Position numbers and translations under genes: made by a program. The notes under the pieces were generated by a model. That model did not search any database, was not told where the DNA came from, and saw only the letters and a list, made by a program, of their open reading frames with translations. Positions 9,415 to 18,659 of a stretch of 64,000 nt of DNA are shown here, one piece after another (within the stretch, counting starts at the first letter, position 1; each line of letters opens with the position of its first letter). Origin of the DNA: Clostridiales bacterium (GTDB lineage Bacteria > Bacillota > Desulfotomaculia > Desulfotomaculales > VENG01); contig JADQBQ010000021.1 of the NCBI GenBank assembly GCA_016278505.1, positions 62,001-126,000 of the forward strand. The letters are read 5' to 3'.

Positions 9415-10179
9415 ATGCCATTTATAGATATGCAACGAAAACGTTATTACTATGAGGCTAAATTGCCTGCGGATCAGGACCCCAAACATATCATTGTATT
9501 TATCCATGGTGCCGGCGGGAGCCATATGCACTGGACCTATCAATTGGAGAGCCTGGGGAAAGAGCACCTGGCTATAGCAGTGGACTTACCCGGACACGGC
9601 CAATCGCAAGGGAATTCCGCCGATATGATATCGGAATATGTGGATTTCCTGCACACTTTCTCTGAACACCTAATCGGCAGCCCCTTTATTCTAGCCGGAC
9701 ATTCTATGGGTGGTGCCATTGCCCAGGAATTTGCCCATAGCTTTCCGGAGAAATTATCAGGACTGGTTTTGGCAGGTACAGGCGCCCGCCTAAAGGTATT
9801 GCCGGCAATTATAAAGACATTTGCAGAGGGTAATGTATTTAGAGAGCTGGTTAATTATTTATACGGTAAAAATGCCCCGGAGCACCTGCTGGACATCACC
9901 CGTAAAGATATGGAAACTGTCTCACCAAAGGTGTTTTTTAATGACTTTACAGCATGCAATAAATTTGACATGCTGGATAAACTTACAGAAATTAAAACAA
10001 AAACCCTGATTATTTCGGCGGGAGAAGACTCGTTAACTCCTGTTAAATATGGAAAATACCTGGCAAACCGGATTCTATACTCAGAAATGCATATGATTAA
10101 ACAAGCCGGTCATATGATGATGTTGGAACAACCACAACAATTCAATAAATTGATTAGCAACTTTTTAGCAGGTATTTAA
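9415..10179 (+). CDS. Alpha/beta hydrolase
   Basis: 254-residue cytoplasmic alpha/beta hydrolase. It has the oxyanion region FIHGAGGSHMHW (about residues 28-39), the nucleophile elbow GHSMGG (Ser about 97), a putative acid Asp in SAGEDSLTP and a catalytic His in KQAGHMMMLEQP near the C terminus. The cap region is short. ATG 9415 has AAAGGAG 10 bases before it. Substrate cannot be told; relatives include esterases and C-C hydrolases. The phosphofructokinase gene starts 19 bases later. Confidence 0.88.
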   Translation: MPFIDMQRKRYYYEAKLPADQDPKHIIVFIHGAGGSHMHWTYQLESLGKEHLAIAVDLPGHGQSQGNSADMISEYVDFLHTFSEHLIGSPFILAGHSMGGAIAQEFAHSFPEKLSGLVLAGTGARLKVLPAIIKTFAEGNVFRELVNYLYGKNAPEHLLDITRKDMETVSPKVFFNDFTACNKFDMLDKLTEIKTKTLIISAGEDSLTPVKYGKYLANRILYSEMHMIKQAGHMMMLEQPQQFNKLISNFLAGI

Positions 10180-10198
10180 AGCTGCAGGGGGGATAAAA

Positions 10199-11284
10199 AT
10201 GGTTAAAAAAATAGGTATACTAACCGGTGGAGGGGATGCCCCCGGGTTAAATGCTGTTATTAGAGCTGTCACCAAAACTTGCTGTAGCGAATACGGGATG
10301 ACAGTAATGGGTATTGAAAACGGTTTTGGTGGTCTTATACAGAACCGGATAAGGGAATTAACAGCTGCAGACGTAACAGGTATTTTACCCCGCGGAGGTA
10401 CAATCCTCGGCACCACCAACCGCGATAATCCCTTTCACTACCCGGTGGTAAAAGGAGATAAAAAAGTATTTGCCGATGTATCAGACAGGGTATTCGAAAA
10501 TATGAGTATACATGACATGGAGGCTCTGGTTGTTATCGGTGGGGACGGCAGCCTGGCTATTGCCAGGCAACTGCACGACCTGGGTTTAAAGGTGGTGGGT
10601 GTACCTAAAACCATAGATAACGACCTTTCAGCCACTGATCAAACCTTCGGTTTTGACACAGCGCTGGCAACAGCCACGGAAGCAATAGACAAACTACACA
10701 CCACTGCGGAATCTCACCACCGGGTGATGGTACTTGAGGTGATGGGCAGGTATGCCGGGTGGATAGCCCTGGCCTCAGGCCTGGCAGGCGGGGCTGATGT
10801 AATTTTAATACCTGAGATTCCTTATCAACTGGAAAAAGTGATCGATAAGATAAACAAGCGGAGTCAGCAGCACAAAAAGTTTAGCATAGTGGTTGTGGCG
10901 GAGGGAGCTAAGCCTGAGGATGGAGAAATGGTTGTGCAAAAAACGGTCGAAGACAGTTTTGACCCTGTTCGCCTGGGCGGAATAGGTAATGTTATTGCTC
11001 AACAGGTTGAAAAACATACAGGAAAAGAAAGCCGGGTAACAGTTCTCGGTCATTTACAAAGGGGAGGTTCACCCACTGCCTTCGATAGAATCTTAGCCAC
11101 CAGATACGGTACCGAGGCGGCTAACCTTTTGGCCAGGGAAAAATTCGGCGCCATGGTGTGCTTGCAGGGCAACACAATTTCTTCCGTGTCACTGGCGGAA
11201 GCTACCGGGGAACTAAATCAGGTCAAACCGGATAATGATATGATTAAGTCCGCCCGCAAACTGGGAATTTGCATGGGGGATTAA
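10199..11284 (+). CDS. pfkA: 6-phosphofructokinase
   Basis: Phosphorylates fructose-6-phosphate to the 1,6-bisphosphate. 361 residues. The N terminus GILTGGGDAPGLNAVIRAV is the donor-binding loop. GGDGS at 114-118 has Gly at the position that separates ATP-users from PPi-users (Asp in the latter). The catalytic loop is PKTIDND (136-142), with Lys where the E. coli ATP enzyme has Gly. This Gly/Lys combination is typical of group III ATP-PFKs of actinobacteria and clostridia. ATG 10199 has a GGGGGG ribosome site 7 bases upstream. Confidence 0.9.
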   Translation: MVKKIGILTGGGDAPGLNAVIRAVTKTCCSEYGMTVMGIENGFGGLIQNRIRELTAADVTGILPRGGTILGTTNRDNPFHYPVVKGDKKVFADVSDRVFENMSIHDMEALVVIGGDGSLAIARQLHDLGLKVVGVPKTIDNDLSATDQTFGFDTALATATEAIDKLHTTAESHHRVMVLEVMGRYAGWIALASGLAGGADVILIPEIPYQLEKVIDKINKRSQQHKKFSIVVVAEGAKPEDGEMVVQKTVEDSFDPVRLGGIGNVIAQQVEKHTGKESRVTVLGHLQRGGSPTAFDRILATRYGTEAANLLAREKFGAMVCLQGNTISSVSLAEATGELNQVKPDNDMIKSARKLGICMGD

Positions 11285-11330
11285 TTAAAAACAACAAACA
11301 TGATCCTTACGAAGGAAGGTGCACTTACCC

Positions 11331-12206
11331 ATGAATTACGATATGCCTGTTTACCGCCCACCCAGTGAAGCTTCCAGTCTAATTTTACAGGTTACACTTG
11401 GATGTTCCCATAATGGGTGTACATTTTGCGGTATGTATAAAGGAAAACAGTTTCACATCAAGTCCTGGCAGGAAATAAAAATTAAAATCGAAACATGCGG
11501 CCGGCAGCCATATGGCATCAACCGTGTATTTCTTGCCGACGGAGACGCCCTTGCCGTAGATACAGGTACACTGCTCAAGACACTGAACCTTCTTTATAAA
11601 ACCTTTCCTAATCTAGAGAGAGTGGGCATATATGCCGGGCCAAAGGACATACAGGCCAAGTCAAAAGATGAACTTGTAGAGTTAGGCAAGGCAGGTTTGA
11701 AAATATTTTACCTGGGAATTGAAAGCGGCAGCGACAAAATTCTTAAGGCTGTCAATAAAGGCGTAAACAGCGAACAAATGATTGCAGCAGGGAAAAAAAT
11801 AATGGACTCAGGCCTTCAGCTATCAGCGACCATTATACTGGGGTTAGGAGGAAAAGATTTATGGCAGGAACACGCGCGCGAAACCGCCGCCGTGGTGAGC
11901 GCTGTAAACCCCACCTACCTGGGCGCCCTTACTTTAATGGTTGTACCTGACACTCCACTATATAAAAAGGTGCAGCGAGGGGACTTCGAGGTGCCCAACT
12001 CCAGCGAAATTCTAAAAGAAATTAAGCTACTTTTAACCAACGTTAACCTGTCTAATTGCACCTTTCGTTCCAATCATGCATCCAATTACTTGCCGCTGCG
12101 AGGCATTTTAAACCAGGACCGCGATAAGTTGGTTGAATTAATTGAGAATGCCCTGGAACAACCGGACAAGGTACCACTGCGACCGGAATATTTCCGGGGA
12201 CTGTAA
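11331..12206 (+). CDS. Radical SAM protein (COG1032-like)
   Basis: 291-residue radical SAM enzyme. The cluster motif near the N terminus reads CSHNGCTFC, i.e. C-x4-C-x2-C rather than the usual C-x3-C-x2-C. This variant is seen in a family of short uncharacterised radical SAM proteins beginning with MPVYRPPSEA-like text. Other landmarks are FLADGDAL, YAGPKDI, FYLGIESGSDKIL and TIILGLGG, all standard SAM-barrel strands. A GTG at 11319 is in frame, but ATG 11331 gives the conserved N terminus MNYDMPVYRPPSE and is chosen. Substrate unknown. Confidence 0.85.
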   Translation: MNYDMPVYRPPSEASSLILQVTLGCSHNGCTFCGMYKGKQFHIKSWQEIKIKIETCGRQPYGINRVFLADGDALAVDTGTLLKTLNLLYKTFPNLERVGIYAGPKDIQAKSKDELVELGKAGLKIFYLGIESGSDKILKAVNKGVNSEQMIAAGKKIMDSGLQLSATIILGLGGKDLWQEHARETAAVVSAVNPTYLGALTLMVVPDTPLYKKVQRGDFEVPNSSEILKEIKLLLTNVNLSNCTFRSNHASNYLPLRGILNQDRDKLVELIENALEQPDKVPLRPEYFRGL

Positions 12207-12295
12207 AAATAGTTAAATTTCCATACATTGGCAGGACTTACACCAGTTGGAGGATAATTACTAGTAACATACATTATTTTCCAGAGGTGTTGTAA

Positions 12296-12736
12296 GTGGT
12301 CAAATCTTTTTCAGTTCTGGGCCTTGCCCTTATGGTTACGTTTGTATTCAGCTTTCAGGCCGGCAGTCAGCAATACCAGAGTGATACTTCTGCCGTCAAA
12401 TCCATTGTACACGGCGCAGTGGAAGATACCGGCTGGATGCGGGCAGCGGATAAAAAAGAAGTACAAGTGTTTTTAAGCAGTTACTTTACCGGCGAACTCT
12501 TAAATGACCTGGTTGAACAAACATGGAAATTTGTTAAATCGGACACTGATTGGTATGGAACTGCGATGGTAGAAAAAATGCTGGTTAACTCCATTGACGG
12601 CGATACAGTGACAGTGCTAGCATACATTAAGGAAATAGATGTAACAAACAAAGGGAGCACCGGGGCAACAGGGGAATTTATCCTCAAAAAAACCTATTGT
12701 GGTTGGAGAATCAGTCAGATGATCATTAGGGAGTAG
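12296..12736 (+). CDS. Exported hypothetical protein, 146 aa
   Basis: Begins at GTG 12296 with an N-terminal signal-like segment (VLGLALMVTFVFSF, cleavage perhaps after FQAGS). The remaining 120 residues are polar, with alternating strands (DTVTVLAYIKEIDV, TGEFILKKTYCGWRIS) that recall SnoaL/NTF2-like or DUF4878-type small secreted domains. No recognised family. An AGAGGTG sequence lies just upstream of the start. Its neighbours are a radical SAM gene and a glycosyltransferase, neither of which indicates its role. Confidence 0.65.
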   Translation: MVKSFSVLGLALMVTFVFSFQAGSQQYQSDTSAVKSIVHGAVEDTGWMRAADKKEVQVFLSSYFTGELLNDLVEQTWKFVKSDTDWYGTAMVEKMLVNSIDGDTVTVLAYIKEIDVTNKGSTGATGEFILKKTYCGWRISQMIIRE

Positions 12737-12795
12737 TGTCTGCAAAATTGGTAAGAATATGATATAATTTATAAAAATTATAAGTGGGTGGTTTG

Positions 12796-13980
12796 GTGGA
12801 TAAACTTAAAGTCGGTGTTTTTACTGACAGTTACAAACCTTACACCAGTGGGGTAGTACGCTCCATTGATACATTTACAACAGAATTGGAAGCTATGGGA
12901 CACCAAATATTTATTTTTGCACCTAACTACCCCAATTGCGATAAAAGGGAAACGGGAGTATTTAGATTTCCATCTATCCCTGCACCTACACATCCAAATT
13001 ATGCTCTGGCTTTACCTTTTTCATTTCGAATGAGAAATATTGCTGAAAAACTTAATTTGGATATTATACACGTACATTCACCGTTTTTGTTGGGTAGGGT
13101 TGGGGCGCGCTATGCAAAACGTATGCAGATACCTTTAGTCTTTACATTTCACACCTTATACGAAGAATATGTACACTATATTCCCTTTGCTCATGGTATT
13201 ACCAGGGATTTAACCCAACGACTTTCCAGTGATTTTTGCAACCAGTGTGATTTAGTGATAACTCCCACTCAGATTGTCTCCGACTACATTAAATCCCTGG
13301 GTGTAAAAACAGGTGTAGTTAATGTCCCCACCGGAATCCAAGTACAAGATTACGGTTCAGGTGATAAAGAGTGGCTGCAAAAAAATTATAGTATTCCAGG
13401 CCATGAGAAAGTTCTGTTATGTGTTGGACGCTTAGGAAAAGAAAAGAACCTGCAGTGGCTTTTAGAATCAATTGCTCTGGTCGGGAAACAATATCCGCAT
13501 TTTCGCCTGGTACTGGTGGGAGAAGGACCGGAAGAAAATAATCTTAAAGATAAGACCGTAGAACTCGGAATTGAAAATAAGGTTACTTTCACCGGAGTAC
13601 TGCCAAAAGAAAAAGTAATTCATTGCTACAATAGTTCAGATATGTTTGTATTTGCTTCCGTTACAGAAACTCAAGGCCTTGTTATTGGAGAAGCTAAGGC
13701 TGCGGGACTGCCAGTAGTAGCTGTTGATGCAAACGGGGTATCTGAAATGGTCGAACATGAAAAAGACGGCTTTCTTACGGAACTAAACCAGGAGGAATTT
13801 GCCGGCCGGATTTTGACAATGCTTAAAGACGAAGGAATAAGAAAGCAAATGGCTGAACAGGCTGTAATCAACGTCGATCAAATATCATCTAAAAATTGTG
13901 CTTTAAAATTATTGCGCTGTTATAGTGACCTTATAGAAAAACATAATAAGCTCAGTCACAATATATCTAGTATTAATTAA
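12796..13980 (+). CDS. GT4 family glycosyltransferase
   Basis: About 394-residue GT-B glycosyltransferase, probably adding a sugar to a membrane lipid or polysaccharide precursor from a nucleotide sugar. It has the N-terminal fold VGVFTDSYKPYTSGVVRSI and HVHSPFLLGR, FTFHTLYEEYVHYIPF, and the C-terminal nucleotide-sugar region LCVGRLGKEKNLQWLL with the EX7E-type ETQGLVIGEAKAAGLP. The pattern resembles diacylglycerol glucosyltransferases and PimB-like enzymes. The frame opens at GTG 12784, but GGGTGG at 12785-12790 spaces well to GTG 12796. A TATAAT lies at about 12762. Confidence 0.87.
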   Translation: MDKLKVGVFTDSYKPYTSGVVRSIDTFTTELEAMGHQIFIFAPNYPNCDKRETGVFRFPSIPAPTHPNYALALPFSFRMRNIAEKLNLDIIHVHSPFLLGRVGARYAKRMQIPLVFTFHTLYEEYVHYIPFAHGITRDLTQRLSSDFCNQCDLVITPTQIVSDYIKSLGVKTGVVNVPTGIQVQDYGSGDKEWLQKNYSIPGHEKVLLCVGRLGKEKNLQWLLESIALVGKQYPHFRLVLVGEGPEENNLKDKTVELGIENKVTFTGVLPKEKVIHCYNSSDMFVFASVTETQGLVIGEAKAAGLPVVAVDANGVSEMVEHEKDGFLTELNQEEFAGRILTMLKDEGIRKQMAEQAVINVDQISSKNCALKLLRCYSDLIEKHNKLSHNISSIN

Positions 13981-14011
13981 AAGGAAACATCATTATTGAG
14001 AGGTGCAAAAA

Positions 14012-14512
14012 ATGACTGAAACAAAGCAAATAACCCTGCACGATATTTTAGGTGCAGCTTTAGTCAATGAAACCCTGGGAGCCAAATTTTACGCTGCTAT
14101 GGCAGGAAACGCTGAAGAGGATAATGTTAGAGATATTTTCCATAAGTTGGCTGAAGAAGAAAAGGAACACAGACACCTTTTTCAGACCCTAATAGAGCAG
14201 CATAAAAATGGTAGCGAGAACGAAACAATACCGGACAACAAATCAGCTTATTTTAAGTTCCTGGCTGATAGTAATATCTTTGCCACCATCATAGAGGCCT
14301 TTCAACAGCGTGACCAGGAGCTTTCCGATATCGGTCCCAAGGATGCCATTTCCATCGGTATACAAGCAGAAAAAGATTCCATTCTTTTATATCAAGAGCT
14401 TTTTTCCAGTACTGCCGATGACTCGGTAAAAGAGGCGATCAGCAGATTACTAGAGGAAGAAAAAATCCACCTATTGGAATTAAGGCAGCAATTGGAAGAG
14501 TTTAAGTCATAA
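14012..14512 (+). CDS. Ferritin-like (rubrerythrin-type) diiron protein
   Basis: 166-residue all-helical protein with two ferritin-like helix pairs. Metal-ligand candidates are NETLGAKFYAAM with EEEKEHRHLF (EXXH), and later QAEKDSILLYQEL with LLEEEKIHLLEL (EXXH). There is no C-terminal rubredoxin domain, so it is the short form, probably involved in peroxide or iron handling in an anaerobe. The start is ATG 14012 with AGAGGTG about 7 bases upstream; a GTG at 14003 is in frame but lies inside that ribosome site. It ends just before a long inverted repeat. Confidence 0.82.
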   Translation: MTETKQITLHDILGAALVNETLGAKFYAAMAGNAEEDNVRDIFHKLAEEEKEHRHLFQTLIEQHKNGSENETIPDNKSAYFKFLADSNIFATIIEAFQQRDQELSDIGPKDAISIGIQAEKDSILLYQELFSSTADDSVKEAISRLLEEEKIHLLELRQQLEEFKS

Positions 14513-14550
14513 ACATAATCAAGGAACACTAAAGTGTTCCTTGATTATGT
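14513..14550 (+). terminator. 18-bp perfect inverted repeat, probable terminator
   Basis: Arms 14513-14530 and 14533-14550 are perfectly complementary (core AAGGAACACT / AGTGTTCCTT). The right arm is T-containing but not followed by a T-run. It starts at the stop codon of the ferritin-like gene and ends 28 bases before the next start, so it may terminate transcription or protect an mRNA end. Confidence 0.6.
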
Positions 14551-14578
14551 TACTGTTTCAGGGAGGATAGTATAAAGA

Positions 14579-15115
14579 GTGGAAAACCTGGGAGTACTGC
14601 TGGGAGCGTATGCATTCATATTTGGAGCACGGGTTATCGATATGTCCTTGGACGTGCTGCGGATTTTGATGTTGATGCGAGATAAGAAGGTTCTGGCATC
14701 GGTGGTTGGTTTTTTTGAAGTTACGGTATTTGTTATAGCCCTTAACGAAGTGCTTAAGGGGGGCCTGGACGATACAGGCAAAGTACTGGCTTATGCAGGA
14801 GGCTTTGCCACGGGCAATTTTGTAGGAAGTATCATTGAAGGGAAATTGGCCATGGGCTATCTGTCCTTACAGGTATTTCCCCCGCCACAATTAGAACAGA
14901 GGTTTGTAACAGCTCTCCGCCAACATGGATTTGGCGTCACCACGGTATCCGGACAGGGGAGGGACGGTGAGAGGGTAATTCTTTTTGTTACCCTTAAGCG
15001 TAAAAACCTGAACCGGGCCATCACTTTATTGGATGATTTGCATCCCAACGTTTTCTTCACCATTTCCGACGCCAGGCACATAAAAGGGGGAGTATTCCCC
15101 GCCGCCAAAAGATAA
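14579..15115 (+). CDS. UPF0316 / DUF2179 membrane protein
   Basis: 178-residue membrane protein with about three N-terminal hydrophobic helices (LGVLLGAYAFIFGARVID, SVVGFFEVTVFVIAL, VLAYAGGFATGNFVGSII) and a C-terminal DUF2179 domain (roughly residues 105-172: FGVTTVSGQGRDGERVILFV and DDLHPNVFFTISDAR). The family is conserved in Firmicutes and its role is not known; DUF2179 domains are often found on transporters. GTG 14579 is the only sensible start, with GGGAGG 11 bases upstream. A strong terminator follows. Confidence 0.85.
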   Translation: MENLGVLLGAYAFIFGARVIDMSLDVLRILMLMRDKKVLASVVGFFEVTVFVIALNEVLKGGLDDTGKVLAYAGGFATGNFVGSIIEGKLAMGYLSLQVFPPPQLEQRFVTALRQHGFGVTTVSGQGRDGERVILFVTLKRKNLNRAITLLDDLHPNVFFTISDARHIKGGVFPAAKR

Positions 15116-15184
15116 AGGACTAAAAAGGAAAATCTGCCTCCAATCAGATGTTCGTAAAATTAAATATACAGAAACCAACCATCT

Positions 15185-15218
15185 GCCGCCGGCATATTTT
15201 TCTTTATATGCCGGCGGC
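15185..15218 (+). terminator. Terminator after the UPF0316 gene
   Basis: 13-bp perfect stem (GCCGCCGGCATAT / ATATGCCGGCGGC) with loop TTTTCTTT, followed by TTTATTAAA. Confidence 0.8.
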
Positions 15219-15257
15219 TTTATTAAATGCATAATCGGCCATCATAGGAGGGATTAT

Positions 15258-16649
15258 ATGAACCACCCCGCAACCAGAGACCTTTTAAATAGAGTTTTTG
15301 CTCTAGGAGTTCCGGCGGTTTTACGCATGACCTTACAATCAGTGGTAACCATCGCTGCTTTGATCATGGTCGGTCACCTTGGCCCTCAAGCTATAGCCGC
15401 AGTGGGACTGGGCACCCGCTTGTTATTAATTATGATTGCGGTTTTAATGGCCATCAGCGTAGGGGTAACAGCACTTGTAGCACGATACGTGGGAGCGGGT
15501 GATGAAGATCGTGTACAAGCAGCAATCCAGCATGCTCTGGTGCTGGGACTTGGCATCGGCATACTGATCGCTGTAGGTGGTTGGTTTTCAGCTCCCGTAA
15601 TCATGCGGGGGTTACTTTTTCTCCAACCGGACACTGATTTTAATCTAATATCTTTAGGAACCATGTACTTGCGTGCGGCATTGATTCCCATGGTGCTAGG
15701 ATATTTGCTATTCATAAGTAACGCCATTTTTCAAGGAGCAGGCAACATGAAAACTCCCTTGTACCTTATGGTAGGGGTGAACATAATAAACCTGTCCTTG
15801 ATGTATGTATTAATTAATGGAACCGGCCCTTTTCCCGGCATGGGCGTAGAAGGAGCGGGCTTGGCCCAGGGATTGTCCAGGGCCATAGGTGGAGTGGTAG
15901 CTTTATTTTTGTTGCTGCGGGGTAAAACACCGGTAAGATTAACATTCAAGAATATAAATTTGGACCTATCACTGTTAAAAAAATTGCTTTCCATTGGCCT
16001 GCCGGCCAGTGGCGAAAATTTTGTACGCCAGGGCTCTCAGGTGTTATACAGTATCATTATTGCATCATGGGGAACAACCACCCTGGCAGCAAACCAAATA
16101 GCGATGAGCATCTTCTCTTTAAGTTTCATGCCCGGCTTTGGCTTTGCATTGGCGGCAACGGCCTTAGTTGGGCAAAGCCTGGGAGCGAATAAACAAGAAA
16201 CAGCTGTAAAGTATGGCTATTTAGCAACCAAAGTTACATTAATATTTTCTGTCCTCACAGGAACAATATTTTTCTTTTTTGGCAGGACTATTGCCTCCTT
16301 TTACACTAATGATATACAAGTGATTAATATCTCATCCTCGTGCCTTCGCATAATCGCCTTAACCCAGCCTGCCTTAGCAGTGGTACAGGTGCTTGCAGGC
16401 GCCCTGCGCGGCGCAGGGGATACAAAGTGGGTATTATATATTACCACCATCGGCAATTGGGGCGTGCGTCTTGTATTGTCGCTGCTGCTGGGTTTTTATT
16501 TTAACCTTTACCTGGTGGGAGTTTGGTGGGCAATGGCCAGTGACCAATTCATACGTGCCATCCTGACGCTCTGGCGTTACCAGGGCAAAAGGTGGATAGA
16601 TGTATTTTGGCATCAGGAAAAACACCCCGGTGGGCTAAAGAAGAAATAG
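15258..16649 (+). CDS. MATE family efflux transporter
   Basis: 463-residue polytopic membrane protein with about 12 hydrophobic segments arranged as two halves, characteristic of MATE (NorM/DinF-like) exporters that expel drugs or metabolites using a Na+ or H+ gradient. Family text: MVGHLGPQAIAAVGLG in helix 1-2, VTALVARYVGAGDEDRV, YLLFISNAIFQGAGNMKTP, and in the second half SFMPGFGFALAATALVGQSLGA and LAGALRGAGDT. ATG 15258 has AGGAGGG 7 bases upstream. Preceded by a terminator, so it is transcribed from its own promoter. Substrate unknown. Confidence 0.92.
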   Translation: MNHPATRDLLNRVFALGVPAVLRMTLQSVVTIAALIMVGHLGPQAIAAVGLGTRLLLIMIAVLMAISVGVTALVARYVGAGDEDRVQAAIQHALVLGLGIGILIAVGGWFSAPVIMRGLLFLQPDTDFNLISLGTMYLRAALIPMVLGYLLFISNAIFQGAGNMKTPLYLMVGVNIINLSLMYVLINGTGPFPGMGVEGAGLAQGLSRAIGGVVALFLLLRGKTPVRLTFKNINLDLSLLKKLLSIGLPASGENFVRQGSQVLYSIIIASWGTTTLAANQIAMSIFSLSFMPGFGFALAATALVGQSLGANKQETAVKYGYLATKVTLIFSVLTGTIFFFFGRTIASFYTNDIQVINISSSCLRIIALTQPALAVVQVLAGALRGAGDTKWVLYITTIGNWGVRLVLSLLLGFYFNLYLVGVWWAMASDQFIRAILTLWRYQGKRWIDVFWHQEKHPGGLKKK

Positions 16650-16916
16650 TTTTAAGATTTAAGTTATCCTTTAAGTTATCATCTGGGAGATGCTAGTTTA
16701 CATAAAACATAGCTGAGAATAATCGAACCACATAGAACAAAGTTTCTACCGGCAAAGAAGGAATTCTAAACCATATATGGAATAAATCATTATTCAGAAT
16801 ATTCAAGCCGACATGATCGTGATTAACTGAAAGGAGGAAGATAATAAGGAACAAATTGTAATAAACCTGTAACAACTGAAATAGTTTAAGATCGAAAGGA
16901 GATAAGAATTTTATCT
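16650..16916. other. Intergenic region, no gene seen
   Basis: 267 AT-rich bases. An isolated AAGGAGGAAG (around 16832) resembles a ribosome site but has no ATG/GTG/TTG frame of useful length behind it. No RNA gene recognised. Confidence 0.4.
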
Positions 16917-17207
16917 ATGATAACAGTAATGGCCAGATTGAAAGCAAAACCAGGCAAAGAAAATATGCTGGCAGAAGAAATTGCCAAACTAACTAAAGTG
17001 GTAAAGGACGAAGAATCAGGCTGCATAATGTATATCTCTCACGTTTCAACTGAAAACCCTACTGAATTTATATTTTTTGAGAAATACACCGATCAAAACG
17101 CATTGGACATTCATCTTGAAACTCCACATTTTAAGGCACTTGCGCAAAAGTTTGATGACTTACTTGATGCTCCCCCGGTATTAGAGAAATTAAAAGAACT
17201 ACCTTAA
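16917..17207 (+). CDS. Antibiotic biosynthesis monooxygenase-domain (YgiN-like) protein
   Basis: 96-residue ABM-fold dimeric alpha-beta barrel protein. The N terminus MITVMARLKAKPGKENML, CIMYISHVSTENPTEFIFFEKY and the helix DQNALDIHLETPHFKALAQK are the usual family layout. Members are quinol monooxygenases or small-molecule binders; the family does not fix a substrate. A GAAAGGAG ribosome-like site lies 16 bases before the ATG, which is longer than ideal. The terminator at 17208-17240 makes it a single-gene unit. Confidence 0.85.
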   Translation: MITVMARLKAKPGKENMLAEEIAKLTKVVKDEESGCIMYISHVSTENPTEFIFFEKYTDQNALDIHLETPHFKALAQKFDDLLDAPPVLEKLKELP

Positions 17208-17240
17208 AAAGTGGGTTTTGCTTCTAGCGAAACCCACTTT
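17208..17240 (+). terminator. Terminator after the ABM-domain gene
   Basis: 11-bp stem AAAGTGGGTTT / AAACCCACTTT enclosing an 11-base loop, starting right at the stop codon and followed by AGTTTAGTT. Confidence 0.75.
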
Positions 17241-17324
17241 AGTTTAGTTCATACGCTTTATCAATTATGGGATTGTGTGATATGATGAAGTCTAATTTTA
17301 AGGTAACTGAGGGGAAGGTTAAAA

Positions 17325-18071
17325 ATGAACTATTTAAAAGAATTAAGTGAGGGCATAGAACATTTAATTACTGCATCGGGTTTTGCAACCAGCTTTCGGT
17401 CTCCGTTAATCGGCTGTGCTGCCGCGGATGACCAGGTTTTTACCGGTATCAAGTCCATCACTCACCAGGGGCATATGCTGCCGGAAGACTTGCTCCCGGG
17501 GGCCATGTCAGTAATAGCCTTTTTCTTACCATACAGTAAAGAAATTGTACAATCAAACCTGGAAGCAAAAAAGGTATCCAGAAAATGGGCGGTTGCTTAC
17601 GTTGAAACCAATAAATTAATCAACGATATATGCTTGGAAGCCAAGAAGATATTCGGAGAAGGAGGAATTAAGGTTGCCTGGGAAAAACCAACCCACAGCT
17701 TTGATAAACAAAAACTGATGTCTACATGGTCTCACAGGCACGCAGCTTATGCAGCGGGATTAGGTACATTTGGTTTAAACAATTTATTTATAACTGATGC
17801 AGGTTGCGCAGGGAGAGTAGGCAGTTTTGTTATCGACGCCTACGTTACCCCCACCCCTAAACCCGGTGGAGAGAAATGCTTACATAAAAAAAGCGGCAAA
17901 TGTGGGGAATGCGTCAACCTTTGCCCCACAGGGGCCTTAACCGAAGAAGGTTTTGACCGGCAGCGTTGCTACCAGTGGCTCCTTAAGTGGGACAATTATT
18001 ACTCTGATTTACCATTGACTGACGTTTGTGGAAAATGTTCATTGGGCAAATGCTCAACGACCGGGTACTAA
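17325..18071 (+). CDS. Epoxyqueuosine reductase-like Fe-S protein
   Basis: 248-residue protein of the QueG-related COG1600 group. The N-terminal half (SFRSPLIGCAAADDQ, AMSVIAFFLPYSKEIV) matches the cobalamin-binding fold of the family, and WSHRHAAYAAGLGTFGLNNLFIT is a highly conserved stretch. Cysteines for two 4Fe-4S clusters follow: CGECVNLCPTGAL, then a C-terminal CGKCSLGKC. It lacks the C-terminal HEAT extension of true QueG and is shorter, so it may be one of the anaerobe paralogues of unknown substrate. ATG 17325 has a weak GGGGAAGG site. Confidence 0.8.
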   Translation: MNYLKELSEGIEHLITASGFATSFRSPLIGCAAADDQVFTGIKSITHQGHMLPEDLLPGAMSVIAFFLPYSKEIVQSNLEAKKVSRKWAVAYVETNKLINDICLEAKKIFGEGGIKVAWEKPTHSFDKQKLMSTWSHRHAAYAAGLGTFGLNNLFITDAGCAGRVGSFVIDAYVTPTPKPGGEKCLHKKSGKCGECVNLCPTGALTEEGFDRQRCYQWLLKWDNYYSDLPLTDVCGKCSLGKCSTTGY

Positions 18072-18659
18072 GGGACATTACGACGTCACCATGAAGGTCA
18101 TAGGATAACATGATATGAAAACATCTAGGGTATTCCTTTTTGGAAAACATTTGGGGTATTTCTTTAAGGTCGTCTTTTTTACGAAAATAAAAGACCCAAA
18201 AGAAATGCCCAAAGCCTTAATCGTCTTTTATCCTGTAATCCTGTCTAGGGGTTAAGATTTAAAGATTTAAGACCTTTTTTGACAGGATTAATTACAGGAT
18301 TGCAGGATAGGTAAGTTAGTGGGGCTTTGGGTCAGTGGCTTGGCTGATTAAGGGGTGTTGTTCGGGGCTACTGTTTAATGATTAAGAGATTCAAGAATTA
18401 AGAGACTTTGACGGGATTTATGGGATTTGGGGTTGCTTGGGATTTCGATGGGAGACTTTTACTGTTTGGTACATAAGGAATTTGATGGATTTTTTTCCGG
18501 AAATAAATTTTCATTCTAGTTTGTGTATTTTTAAAGACCCAAAAGCAATGACCCCAAAGCATCCTGCAAATCCTGTAATCCTGTCAAAGAAAAAGACCCA
18601 TAAGCCAAGACCCAAACAATACTTTTAAGCAAGGAAGCAAGAGAACTCTTCCGGGACTA
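18072..18659. repeat. Intergenic patch of degenerate direct and inverted repeats
   Basis: About 590 bases without a gene. A composite unit (AAAGACCCAAAAG-AATG then ATCCTGTAATCCTGTC) appears in direct orientation at 18189-18246 and 18533-18589, and in inverted, diverged form at 18275-18336 (GACAGGATTAATTACAGGAT). A second short tandem duplication is at about 18116-18166 (GAAAACAT-T-GGGTATT twice). The copies are imperfect, consistent with decaying dispersed intergenic elements. Confidence 0.65.
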
